A DNA stretch of 64,000 nt from Teretinema sp942493045 (GTDB taxonomy: Bacteria; Spirochaetota; Spirochaetia; Treponematales; Treponemataceae): contig OW818665.1 of assembly GCA_942493045.1 (NCBI GenBank), forward strand, positions 1,178,001 through 1,242,000, given 5' to 3'. Below, piece by piece: positions 1 to 7,133 of the stretch. A program made the position numbers and the translations under genes. Numbering within the stretch: position 1 is the stretch's first letter; every line of letters begins with the position of its first letter. The notes under the pieces were generated by a model. It was not told where the DNA came from, ran no database searches, and saw nothing but the letters and a program-made list of their open reading frames with translations.

Positions 1-1230
1 GCGGAAGCTGGTCAGCTCGGCTGCGGTCTTGGTGGCGTCCCAGTTCCCGCCTTCGCCGGAATGGTTATAAACCACATCAAGGTAAACCTCGATTCCGTTA
101 TCATGGAATGTTTTAACCATCTGTTTGAATTCACGGGTTGGTCCGCCGAGTGTTTTATCGGCGCTGTAACGGCGGTCCGGAGCGAAATAGCCGTAGGTCA
201 TGTAACCCCAGAAATTTCCGCCGGCGCCATTATCCGGATTGATATCATTGGCAGTCTCGTGTACCGGAAGGAGTTCAATAGTGTTGATACCGAGTGCTTT
301 CAGATACGGGGCCATCAGGGCCGCGCCCTTATACGTTCCCCGGTATTCTACCGGTACGTTGGCTACGGATTCAAAACCCGAAACGCCGGATAGCAGACTG
401 ACCAGGTTGGAGCTGGACTCATGGCGAGTCAAACCGCGGACATGGGCTTCATAGACAATGGCATCCTGCTGGGCGATGGCCGGCTTGACGCCGGTAGCGG
501 TGGTGTCCTTCAGGGCAACGCCCTTAGGAGCCCAGCGGGCTGTATCGTAGGTGCGGCGCACAATACCCTTGTACAATCCGGAGCCGCTGGCATACATACC
601 ACCGTCATGCCCGGCGGCGATCATAGCCGGAGTTTCCTTGTCATGGCTCATTTCGCGGGTATAGGGATCATAAAGTACTTTGTTCGGGTTAAAGCGGTTT
701 CCGGCGCCGTCATAGTCGGCGATATAACCGGCCGCTGAATTGCCGCGGCTCCAGGAAGCGGAATACGGCCAGTTCGGGCCCCAGGCCCGGAAGGCATACA
801 GGGTTTTCCCGGGAATGGAAGCTATCTCGGCGCGCCAGATATTGTCGGCGCCCTTGACCATCCAGTAGTCATAGCTGGCATCTTGTCCGGTAGCGCTGCC
901 GTAAATCTCCAGCAACATGGCAGTGGCATTGGCCGAGTAAACGGCGATACGCAGATTACTGCCCTCTCCGGAAACAAAATGCGCACCCAACGGCCAGGCA
1001 GCGCCGCCCCATGCCGAGCGGTTCACCGCACTGTAAGGGCCACTGGCCGGATAATTGGTTCCAACGGCGCCGGTTAAGGCGCGCGCCTCAAATTCTGAGG
1101 AAGTTGAAGTTACCGCGTTCTCGGCTCCGCTTGCAGAACTGGAATCGAGTGCCAACTGGCAGGAGGCCAGAAATAAAACTGTGAGGCAGAGTACGGCTGC
1201 CCTCCGGAAATTAGTAGTTGTTATTATCAT
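1..1230 (-). CDS. Glycogen/starch debranching enzyme, lipoprotein (3' part outside window)
   Basis: Reads open from an ATG at 1230 to the window edge, giving the first 410 residues. The start has a lipoprotein signal: positive residues, a hydrophobic stretch, then the lipobox LASC near residue 24, so the enzyme should be lipid-anchored outside the inner membrane. Residues about 60-160 look like the N-terminal CBM48/isoamylase beta domain (RIAVYSANA, YAFRAWGPNWPY). The (beta/alpha)8 catalytic domain follows, with the GH13 region I motif DVVYNHSGEG near residue 392. The layout fits the isoamylase/GlgX/pullulanase type that cleaves alpha-1,6 branches; the catalytic Asp/Glu lie outside the window. 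A GGAGG ribosome site precedes the ATG and overlaps an operator-like palindrome. The exact substrate (glycogen, pullulan or maltodextrin) cannot be decided from this part. Confidence 0.88.
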   Translation of the reverse strand, partial: MIITTTNFRRAAVLCLTVLFLASCQLALDSSSASGAENAVTSTSSEFEARALTGAVGTNYPASGPYSAVNRSAWGGAAWPLGAHFVSGEGSNLRIAVYSANATAMLLEIYGSATGQDASYDYWMVKGADNIWRAEIASIPGKTLYAFRAWGPNWPYSASWSRGNSAAGYIADYDGAGNRFNPNKVLYDPYTREMSHDKETPAMIAAGHDGGMYASGSGLYKGIVRRTYDTARWAPKGVALKDTTATGVKPAIAQQDAIVYEAHVRGLTRHESSSNLVSLLSGVSGFESVANVPVEYRGTYKGAALMAPYLKALGINTIELLPVHETANDINPDNGAGGNFWGYMTYGYFAPDRRYSADKTLGGPTREFKQMVKTFHDNGIEVYLDVVYNHSGEGGNWDATKTAAELTSFR

Positions 1231-1231
1231 G

Positions 1232-1245
1232 TGAAAACGCTTTCC
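1232..1245 (-). promoter_or_regulatory. LacI/CcpA-type operator-like palindrome overlapping the RBS
   Basis: The minus strand reads GGAAAGCGTTTTCA, close to the LacI-family/cre consensus with a central CG (GAAA-N-CG-N-TTTC; 5 of 6 pairs match in the 12-base core). It lies 1 base upstream of the debranching enzyme start and overlaps its Shine-Dalgarno. Bound repressor here would block transcription or initiation of a sugar-polymer gene. The regulator is not in the window; the role is inferred from the motif. Confidence 0.45.
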
Positions 1246-1366
1246 CTCCGTTAAGTCAGGGTAAGGGCGGTCTGACATTCTGTCAAGGTTTGTCTTTGTA
1301 AAATTTTTTTTGGGTAAATTTTTCCCATCTATCTCTAAATCACTGGGTACCATCCAAAAAAACCGT

Positions 1367-1372
1367 TATAAT
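1367..1372 (+). promoter_or_regulatory. -10 box for the acetyltransferase-racemase pair
   Basis: A perfect TATAAT lies 19 bases before the ATG at 1392, with AAGGAG between them. No convincing -35 hexamer is seen 16-18 bases upstream. Confidence 0.5.
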
Positions 1373-1391
1373 TAGGGGCAAAGGAGTACAC

Positions 1392-1829
1392 ATGAATCTT
1401 GAAAAATTTGATTCCGCACAGCGTCCCGACTCTGTGTACACTCAGCAAATTATCGATTTTTTGCTGACTAACTTGGAGCAGTTCGGAGATGAACGCGCCG
1501 ATATCGAAAAATGCGTAAACTATGCCCTTCAGAAAAGCCGCTCCCCGGGTGGTTTTATTCTGATCGCTTCCGAAGGCACCGCAATAGTCGGGGCCCTGAT
1601 CATTAACCGCACCGGTATGGAAGGCTATATACCCGAAAACATCCTGGTCTATATCGCTACCCTTAAGGCTAAACGCGGCACCGGTATCGGTAAGACACTG
1701 ATGCGCGCCGCCATCGCCGAAACAGAAGGCAACATAGCCCTGCACGTTGAACCGGATAATCCGGCCCGTTTCCTCTATGAAAAGCTCGGATTTACCAACA
1801 AGTATCTGGAAATGCGTCTTGCCAAATAA
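1392..1829 (+). CDS. GNAT-family N-acetyltransferase
   Basis: 145 residues, one GNAT domain. The acetyl-CoA pyrophosphate loop is visible as KAKRGTGIGKTL at about residues 92-103 (R/Q-x-x-G-x-G/A pattern), followed by the alpha helix MRAAIAETEG and the C-terminal LHVEPDNPARFLYEKLGF strand-helix typical of the family. The acceptor substrate is not predictable. An AGGAG lies 6-10 bases before the ATG. The next gene, a racemase, starts 11 bases after the stop with its own AAGGAGG, so the two are probably co-transcribed; an amino-acid or small-amine acceptor would fit that context but is inference. Confidence 0.85.
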   Translation: MNLEKFDSAQRPDSVYTQQIIDFLLTNLEQFGDERADIEKCVNYALQKSRSPGGFILIASEGTAIVGALIINRTGMEGYIPENILVYIATLKAKRGTGIGKTLMRAAIAETEGNIALHVEPDNPARFLYEKLGFTNKYLEMRLAK

Positions 1830-1840
1830 CAAGGAGGATT

Positions 1841-2932
1841 ATGGCTTTTATAACACTGCATAAACAAAAACTGATCGATAATTTTAGATTTCTTGACGCT
1901 CTCTTCCTGCATGAGGGTATCAGATGGTCCATTGTTACAAAGCTGCTTTGCGGGCACCGGGAATACCTGAAAGAGGTGCTCACCCTGGGCATTAACCAGG
2001 TTTGCGATTCGCGCATCACTAATCTGAAAATGATCAAGGCTATCAGGCCGGATATCGAAACCATCTATATCAAACCGCCCGCCAAAAGAGCCATCGCCAA
2101 CGTCGTGCGCTACGCCGACATCAGCATGAATACCGAAATTGAAACTATCAAGCTGCTTTCCGTCGAGGCGGTCCGGCAGAAAATTCAGCACAAGATCATT
2201 ATCATGATCGAGCTGGGAGAGCTGCGTGAAGGTGTGATGGGCGAGAATTTCGTGGCCTTTTACGCCGAAGTTTTCAAGCTTCCCAACATCAAGGTAGTTG
2301 GGATAGGCACCAACCTATCCTGTCTTTACGGAGTGCTGCCGGATCACGACAAGCTGGTGCAGCTCAGCTTGTACAAACAGCTGATCGAGGCAAAATTTAA
2401 CCGTCATATCGAATATGTGTCCGGGGGCTCGTCGGTAACCATCCCGCTACTGCTTCAGCATGTACTGCCTAAGGGAATTAATCATTTCCGGGTCGGCGAC
2501 TCGCTTTTTTTGGGTTCTGATGTCTACAACAATGGCACATTGAAGGGAATGCACAAGGACGTATTTACGCTCTATGCCGAGATCATTGAACTGACCGAAA
2601 AGCCGGTGGTTCCGCACGGCGAAATGGGCACCAATGTCGAAGGCGAGAATTTTGAATTTGACAACAGCCTGATTGGTACCCAATCCTGGCGGGCTATTCT
2701 GGATGTCGGGTTGCTCGATGTAGAATCCAAACACATTTTTCCGGCCGATCCGGCAATTAAAATGGTCGGTGAAAGCTCGGATATGCTGGTAATCGACCTT
2801 GAGGAAAACCCCAAAGGCTACAAAGTTGGTGACTTGATCGAATTTTATCTCGATTACATGGGCGCATTGCGTTTACTCAATTCACGGTACATCGACAAAA
2901 AGATCATCCCCGAACCGACGCCGGAGCACTGA
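1841..2932 (+). CDS. PLP-dependent amino-acid racemase, alanine/ornithine racemase family
   Basis: 363 residues with the N-terminal alanine-racemase barrel. The probable PLP lysine is in WSIVTKLLCG near residue 34, the position of the usual K in this fold. Further family features are VCDSRITNLK, the glycine-rich phosphate-binding GIGTNLSC and SGGSSVT near residue 195, and HFRVGDSLFLG near 217. The C-terminal beta domain carries EMGTNVEGE and SWRAILDVGLLDV. It resembles the ornithine-racemase/YhfX-type branch more than classical Alr, which supplies cell-wall D-alanine. Substrate is uncertain: D-ornithine, D-alanine or another amino acid. Treponeme peptidoglycan contains ornithine (general knowledge), which makes ornithine handling plausible. 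It is followed by a bidirectional terminator. Confidence 0.75.
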   Translation: MAFITLHKQKLIDNFRFLDALFLHEGIRWSIVTKLLCGHREYLKEVLTLGINQVCDSRITNLKMIKAIRPDIETIYIKPPAKRAIANVVRYADISMNTEIETIKLLSVEAVRQKIQHKIIIMIELGELREGVMGENFVAFYAEVFKLPNIKVVGIGTNLSCLYGVLPDHDKLVQLSLYKQLIEAKFNRHIEYVSGGSSVTIPLLLQHVLPKGINHFRVGDSLFLGSDVYNNGTLKGMHKDVFTLYAEIIELTEKPVVPHGEMGTNVEGENFEFDNSLIGTQSWRAILDVGLLDVESKHIFPADPAIKMVGESSDMLVIDLEENPKGYKVGDLIEFYLDYMGALRLLNSRYIDKKIIPEPTPEH

Positions 2933-2948
2933 TCATAAAAGGAAAAAA

Positions 2949-2978
2949 CAAAGCCACCCTGCGGGTGGCCTTGTTTTT
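2949..2978. terminator. Bidirectional intrinsic terminator between racemase and rpmE
   Basis: A 10-bp stem with one mismatch (CAAAGCCACC / GGTGGCCTTG) is flanked by an A-run on the left and a T-run on the right, so it can end transcription from both convergent genes. Confidence 0.85.
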
Positions 2979-3007
2979 GAAAGAGGTATGTTCCCAATAG
3001 GCGAGAA

Positions 3008-3214
3008 TCAGCTCTCTTTGATGCTGTATCTTTTCTTGAAGCGGTCGATACGACCGGCGGTGTCAACAAGTTTCTGCTTTCCGGTAAAGAAAGGATGGCA
3101 AGCCGAGCAAATTTCAATGTCGATAGCCTTGGATGTCGAGCGGGTCTCGATGACATTGCCGCAGGCGCACTTAATCTTGGCTTCCTGGTAGTTAGGATGA
3201 ATTCCGTCTCTCAT
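3008..3214 (-). CDS. rpmE: 50S ribosomal protein L31, zinc-binding type
   Basis: 68 residues beginning MRDGIHPNYQEAKIKC, the canonical bacterial L31 start; GGAGG lies 8 bases upstream, which decides against the longer in-frame ATG at 3268. Cysteines CxC (KCACG) and CxxC (CSACH) form the zinc site of the C+ type, followed by HPFFTGKQK, the family's best conserved block. L31 bridges the two ribosomal subunits and is a labile zinc store in several bacteria. It sits 146 bases downstream of rho, a linkage seen in many bacteria. No Zur-like operator was recognised. Confidence 0.97.
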   Translation of the reverse strand: MRDGIHPNYQEAKIKCACGNVIETRSTSKAIDIEICSACHPFFTGKQKLVDTAGRIDRFKKRYSIKES

Positions 3215-3309
3215 AATAGTCCTCCACATATTCGTTTCTAATAGACGCGCTTCGGTGCTTTTTGGCACAAAAGCTCAGTCAGGTTCGCTTACAGCGGCTG
3301 CCGCAGCAA

Positions 3310-3341
3310 GTTACTCACCTTTTCCAAGGAATACGAGTAAC
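3310..3341 (-). other. Hairpin in the rho-rpmE intergenic region
   Basis: GTTACTC and GAGTAAC form a 7-bp stem with an inner CCTT/AAGG helix, just after the rho stop codon. There is no T-run behind it, so it is not a clear intrinsic terminator. It may be an mRNA 3' stabiliser or processing site. Confidence 0.35.
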
Positions 3342-3360
3342 CCGGTCTCTTTAGAAACTG

Positions 3361-5139
3361 TCAATCCATTGCCGCAGATCCAGTATTCATAGACCTGAGG
3401 AACGCCTCATTATTCTTGCTTTTCTTCATTCTGTCAATAAGCAGCTCCATTATTTCGGTATCATCCATTGGATTGATAACCTTACGAAGCACCCATATCT
3501 TCTGAATTTCTTCCTCAGTCAGCAGCAATTCTTCCTTTCTGGTACCGGATTTTTTAATGCTGACGGCCGGAAAAAGGCGCCGGTCCGAAAGTTTGCGGTC
3601 GAGGTTGATTTCCATGTTGCCGGTACCCTTGAATTCTTCAAAGATAACCTCATCCATACGGCTGCCGGTCTCGATCAGGGCGGTGGCGATAATGGTCAGG
3701 CTTCCGCCCTCCTCGACATTGCGGGCCGCTCCGAAAAAACGTTTCGGCTTGTGCAGAGCGTTAGAGTCCACACCGCCGGAAAGCACTTTGCCGGAGGTAG
3801 GCACAGTCTGGTTATAGGCCCGGGCCAGACGGGTGATAGAGTCCAGCAGAATAACGACGTCACGTTTATGCTCCACCAGGCGGCGGGCCTTTTCCAGAAC
3901 CATTTCCGCGACCTGGACATGGCGGGTGGCCTGTTCGTCGAAGGTGGAGGAGATAACTTCGGCCTTGACGGTGCGTTCCATGTCGGTAACTTCCTCGGGT
4001 CGCTCATCAATCAACAAAACGATCAGATATACTTCCGGATGATTCTCGGTAATGGCATTGGCGATGCGCTGCATCAGGATGGTTTTACCGGTGCGTGGCG
4101 GCGCGACAATCAGGGCGCGTTGTCCCTTACCGATCGGGCAGAACAGGTTCATGATGCGGGTAGAAATTTCCCCGTTAATCGTTTCCAGGTTCAGCTTCTT
4201 ATTGGGGTATAAGGGTGTCAGGTTGTCAAAAGGAATGCGGCTTTGGGCGGCGGAAACTTCGTCAAAGTTGACAGTCTCAACCCGCAGCAGGGCAAAAAAA
4301 CGTTCCCCCTCTTTGGGAGAGCGGATCTGACCGTACACGGTGTCCCCGGTTTTCAGGTTAAACAGGCGGATTTGGCTCGGAGAAATGTAAATATCATCCG
4401 GTCCGGGCAAGTAGCTATTTTGAGGCGAGCGCAGGAAGCCATAACCGTCCGGTAAAATCTCCAGAGAACCGGAAGCAAAAATGATGCCGCCATGCTCGGT
4501 ATGAGCTTTCAGAATCTGGAAAATTATTTCCTGCTTCTTCATGGCCACCATGTCTTCGTGAGGCACTCCATACTGGGTTGCCAGGTCACGCAGGGCGTGC
4601 ATGCCCATGCGGGTCAGTTCGTTGATGGTCAGTTTTGGTTTATTTTCGTTATCTTTCTGGCTTTCGCTGTCGGAAGCGAGCTGGGCGCCCTGAGGCTGAT
4701 ATTCATCCCGGCCTTCGCGGACCGGTATTTCCCGGTTTTGATCACCCCGGCCGTTGTCACGGAAACGCCGGTTATCCCGAAATTCTCTCTGGCTGTTTTC
4801 CCGGGGACCGTTTTCCCGGGGACCGTTATCACGGCCGCCGGCTTCACGGTTGCTGTTATCGCGGCTGCCGGTATCACGGCTCTCGCGCTTACCATTGTCA
4901 AAGGGGCCGGTTTTACGGCGCACGCGGGGTCTGACTATGACCCGTTTTTCACCGGACTCGCCGTTATCGGCTCCAGATTCTGTCATTGCGCCGGCCGGTT
5001 CGCCAGCGTATTCCGGTTGGACTTCAGCCGGGGTTTCCGAACCAAGTGCTCGTTCAAGATCCAATTGACCCTGTTCGACGGCCAGTTGCCCGTCACCTTC
5101 CGGCGATTCGGGACTCCGGCGTCTTCTGATTGGTGCCAT
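3361..5139 (-). CDS. rho: Transcription termination factor Rho with long disordered N-terminal extension
   Basis: 592 residues against about 420 for E. coli Rho. Residues about 1-165 are low-complexity and charged, dominated by R/N/D/G/E with repeated NGPRE and RDN units. The canonical protein then begins: Rho N-terminal helical domain (LTRMGMHALRDLATQYGV, about 172-190), cold-shock-like RNA-binding domain (GYGFLRSPQNSYLPGPDDIY), Walker A in APPRTGKT, Walker B in VVILLDSITRLARAYN, and the Q-loop/R-loop region GGVDSNALHKPKRFFGAARN. Rho is a hexameric RNA-DNA translocase that ends transcription. Start chosen at ATG 5139 with GGAG upstream. Its 155-base leader holds a weak promoter-like TTGAGG-17-CAGAAT; Rho genes are often self-attenuated, but I see no direct proof here. 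Confidence 0.97.
   Translation of the reverse strand: MAPIRRRRSPESPEGDGQLAVEQGQLDLERALGSETPAEVQPEYAGEPAGAMTESGADNGESGEKRVIVRPRVRRKTGPFDNGKRESRDTGSRDNSNREAGGRDNGPRENGPRENSQREFRDNRRFRDNGRGDQNREIPVREGRDEYQPQGAQLASDSESQKDNENKPKLTINELTRMGMHALRDLATQYGVPHEDMVAMKKQEIIFQILKAHTEHGGIIFASGSLEILPDGYGFLRSPQNSYLPGPDDIYISPSQIRLFNLKTGDTVYGQIRSPKEGERFFALLRVETVNFDEVSAAQSRIPFDNLTPLYPNKKLNLETINGEISTRIMNLFCPIGKGQRALIVAPPRTGKTILMQRIANAITENHPEVYLIVLLIDERPEEVTDMERTVKAEVISSTFDEQATRHVQVAEMVLEKARRLVEHKRDVVILLDSITRLARAYNQTVPTSGKVLSGGVDSNALHKPKRFFGAARNVEEGGSLTIIATALIETGSRMDEVIFEEFKGTGNMEINLDRKLSDRRLFPAVSIKKSGTRKEELLLTEEEIQKIWVLRKVINPMDDTEIMELLIDRMKKSKNNEAFLRSMNTGSAAMD
4796..4825 (-). repeat. Tandem 15-base duplication in the rho disordered region
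   Basis: Two perfect adjacent copies of TTTTCCCGGGGACCG (plus strand), encoding the duplicated NGPRE units. It suggests that the disordered region expands by slippage. Confidence 0.8.
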
Positions 5140-5294
5140 GGGGATTCTCCATAAAAAATGTGCAGGATGTATGTTTGATTGACATTATTTCTGTTTTGAT
5201 TTCCGTCGAAAGAAAGGATATGTAGTTTGATATTGACTACCGATACGGCAGCCGGGATTCTGTAATCGCCTCTGGCTACCCTCAAAAGTATAGA

Positions 5295-5798
5295 TCACCG
5301 GTTAGGCTCTGTCAAGATGTCCATCAGCTGCCGGCAGGCCGCATTCACGGTCTTGCGCCGCACCGCGTTCCGCCCGCCGGAAAAATGATGCTCTTCCGCC
5401 AGGACTGTCTTTGTCCTGGAAAGCAGAACGGCAACCGCGATCCACACCGTACCGGCGCTGACGCCGTCTGCCGAGGGGCCCGGACCGGCCACCCCGCTCA
5501 CCGCTACGGCGCAATCAGCGCCACTTCCGGTTAAGATACCTTCAGCCATAGCGCTGACCACCTCACGGCTTACCGGTCCGTGATGATCGATTAAATCTTT
5601 CGGTACGGCGCAAAAACGCTCTTTGGAAGCATTTGAATAACTGATTACCCCGCCCCAGTATACCCGTGATGAACCCGCAATGGCGGTCAGCCTTGCCCCG
5701 AGCAGGCCGCCGGTAAGTGACTCGGCGGTACTCAAGGTTAAACGCCGTCTATCCAGTTCGCGAAACAGGGTCAGCACCGGATCAGGGAAAAAAATCAT
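5295..5798 (-). CDS. pncC: CinA C-terminal-type nicotinamide-nucleotide amidase
   Basis: 167 residues forming only the CinA_C domain: STAESLTGGLLGARLT near residue 23 with the catalytic Ser/Thr-containing AESLTGG, SRVYWGGVISYSN, KERFCAVP, and AVAVSGVAGPGP with the conserved G-x-A-G-P. Stand-alone proteins of this type deamidate nicotinamide mononucleotide to nicotinate mononucleotide, recycling the by-product of NAD-dependent DNA ligase. Its start overlaps the bactofilin stop by 4 bases, so it is the last gene of that operon. Confidence 0.9.
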   Translation of the reverse strand: MIFFPDPVLTLFRELDRRRLTLSTAESLTGGLLGARLTAIAGSSRVYWGGVISYSNASKERFCAVPKDLIDHHGPVSREVVSAMAEGILTGSGADCAVAVSGVAGPGPSADGVSAGTVWIAVAVLLSRTKTVLAEEHHFSGGRNAVRRKTVNAACRQLMDILTEPNR

Positions 5799-6211
5799 TT
5801 TCCCTGACGAATGCGGTCTTTCAGCAATTCTCCGCGGGTGGCGAAAAGATCGATATCGGTGGTATTGCGTATCATTTCAACAGAACCCTCAAAGGAGACA
5901 TTATCAGCGATGCGCAGACGGGAAGAGGTAATATTGCCGCGTACCATACTCCCGGTTTTCATTTCTATACGGTCACCGGCGGTGATATTTCCTTGAATGG
6001 ACCCTTCAACGATTATTGAGGCAGCTTTAATGTAGTCGGCATTACAGGAAGCCCCTTTTTTGACGACCAGTATTCCCTGAGCGTCAATAGTACCTTCAAA
6101 ATTACCGGCAATGTGCAATTCTTCGGTAAAGCGCAGTAGACCCTTAAACCGTGTTTCCGCGCCGAAAACGGTAATATCGCGCTCTTTTTCTTTTTCAGTA
6201 TAACGTGCCAT
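5795..6211 (-). CDS. Bactofilin, polymer-forming cytoskeletal protein
   Basis: 138 residues with one bactofilin beta-helix (about 13-115), seen as short beta repeats ITVFGAETRFKG, LHIAGNFEGTI, IIVEGSIQGNI, GSMVRGNITSS, each with the G-x-I/V-x-G-x-I rhythm of the family. The tails are short and charged. Bactofilins polymerise without nucleotide and direct local peptidoglycan synthesis or cell shape; in spirochaetes they are linked to helical morphology and rigidity. The neighbours are pncC (4-base overlap), a small TPR-like protein and a response regulator. Confidence 0.93.
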   Translation of the reverse strand: MARYTEKEKERDITVFGAETRFKGLLRFTEELHIAGNFEGTIDAQGILVVKKGASCNADYIKAASIIVEGSIQGNITAGDRIEMKTGSMVRGNITSSRLRIADNVSFEGSVEMIRNTTDIDLFATRGELLKDRIRQGK

Positions 6212-6218
6212 GAATTCC

Positions 6219-6440
6219 CTATTTTGTTGTCATTGTGAAAACCCCATCCCAGTCTTCCGGCGGAGGGTTTGCGGTGTAATACTCACACCGTTCAAGATAC
6301 ACTTTGGAAGGTCCGTCAGAGGGATCCGCGGCCAGCGCCGCCGCAAAAGAGGCCTTGGCGCTCTTAAAATCCATCAGTTTATAAAACCGGCGCCCCTGGG
6401 TAAAATGCTCCAGAACCTGTTTTTTTGTGTCTGTAATCAT
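6219..6440 (-). CDS. Small TPR-like protein resembling the tail of class III adenylate cyclases
   Basis: 73 residues. Residues 5-55 form about one and a half helical repeats with a TPR look (FTQGRRFYKLMDFKSAKASF, then AAALAADPSDGPSKVYLERC). The end, ANPPPEDWDGVFTMTTK, resembles the C-terminal tail often seen after the cyclase domain in spirochaete adenylate/guanylate cyclases, but no cyclase domain is encoded upstream. It lies 3 bases after the response-regulator stop and 7 before bactofilin, so it is translated in the same operon. A free-standing adaptor derived from a cyclase is one reading. Function unknown. Confidence 0.75.
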   Translation of the reverse strand: MITDTKKQVLEHFTQGRRFYKLMDFKSAKASFAAALAADPSDGPSKVYLERCEYYTANPPPEDWDGVFTMTTK

Positions 6441-6443
6441 AGT

Positions 6444-7121
6444 TTACTCACTGTACGCTTTCCGCAACTCGTTTTCGAGAGAAGTGACCGCAATCTCGCT
6501 GCTCTTCAGACGGCGGGCTTCTTCCTGCAGTTCGGATATCTTTTTTTGCAGAGCCTCATATTCGATGCGGCAGGTGCCGATCTCATTTTGTAAACCGGCA
6601 TCGGCGACAATCTCACCGGTGGAACAGAGACCTAAGAACTTCTCAGAAACCTTGTCGGCATACTCCAGCAATTTTTCGGTCAACTGTTCCTGCAGTTCCA
6701 GGCGGTATTCACGCTTTTTCAGCTGTTCTATCAGTTCGTGATTGCGCAAGACCGAACGGATCCGGGCCAGCACTTCCGAAAAGTTAAACGGCTTGGTGAT
6801 ATAATCATCCACACCCAGCTCAAAACCCTCAATTTTGTCTTTTACATCGTCCATGGCTGAAAACATGATGATCGGAATATCACGCCATTCCTGCCAGGCA
6901 GGATCGCTTTTCAGGATTTTTGTCACTTCCCAACCGGACATTTTTGGCATAATGTTGTCAAGCATTATCAAATCCGGCGTAAAGTCTTTCACCTTCTCCA
7001 AAGCCTCTCGGCCATTGGCGGCTTTTTCTACAACAAAACCGAGCTTGGAGAGCATCAGGTCAAAAAACTCAACATTAATCTGTTCATCATCTACAATCAG
7101 AATCTTCTTTTTGGTGTCCAT
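6444..7121 (-). CDS. Response regulator with C-terminal coiled coil
   Basis: 225 residues. Receiver domain 1-125: acidic pair in ILIVDDEQIN, phospho-acceptor Asp in DLIMLDNIMPKMSGWE near residue 55, Thr/Ser switch in IIMFSAMDD and Lys in YITKPFNF near residue 110. The remainder (about 130-225) is a long charged helix with heptad character (LKKREYRLELQEQLTEKLLE; LQEEARRLKSSEIAVTSLEN) and no DNA-binding or enzymatic domain. It therefore probably acts through protein contacts. No histidine kinase is nearby. It sits between lnt (12 bases away) and the small TPR-like gene, possibly feeding a signal to the envelope genes of this operon. Confidence 0.92.
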   Translation of the reverse strand: MDTKKKILIVDDEQINVEFFDLMLSKLGFVVEKAANGREALEKVKDFTPDLIMLDNIMPKMSGWEVTKILKSDPAWQEWRDIPIIMFSAMDDVKDKIEGFELGVDDYITKPFNFSEVLARIRSVLRNHELIEQLKKREYRLELQEQLTEKLLEYADKVSEKFLGLCSTGEIVADAGLQNEIGTCRIEYEALQKKISELQEEARRLKSSEIAVTSLENELRKAYSE

Positions 7122-7133
7122 ATATTTTCCTTC

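Noticed and set aside
4492..5154. Long open frame on the plus strand opposite the rho N-terminal region
   Set aside because: It is the mirror of the biased R/N/G/D codons of Rho, has no ribosome site, and its translation has no family resemblance.
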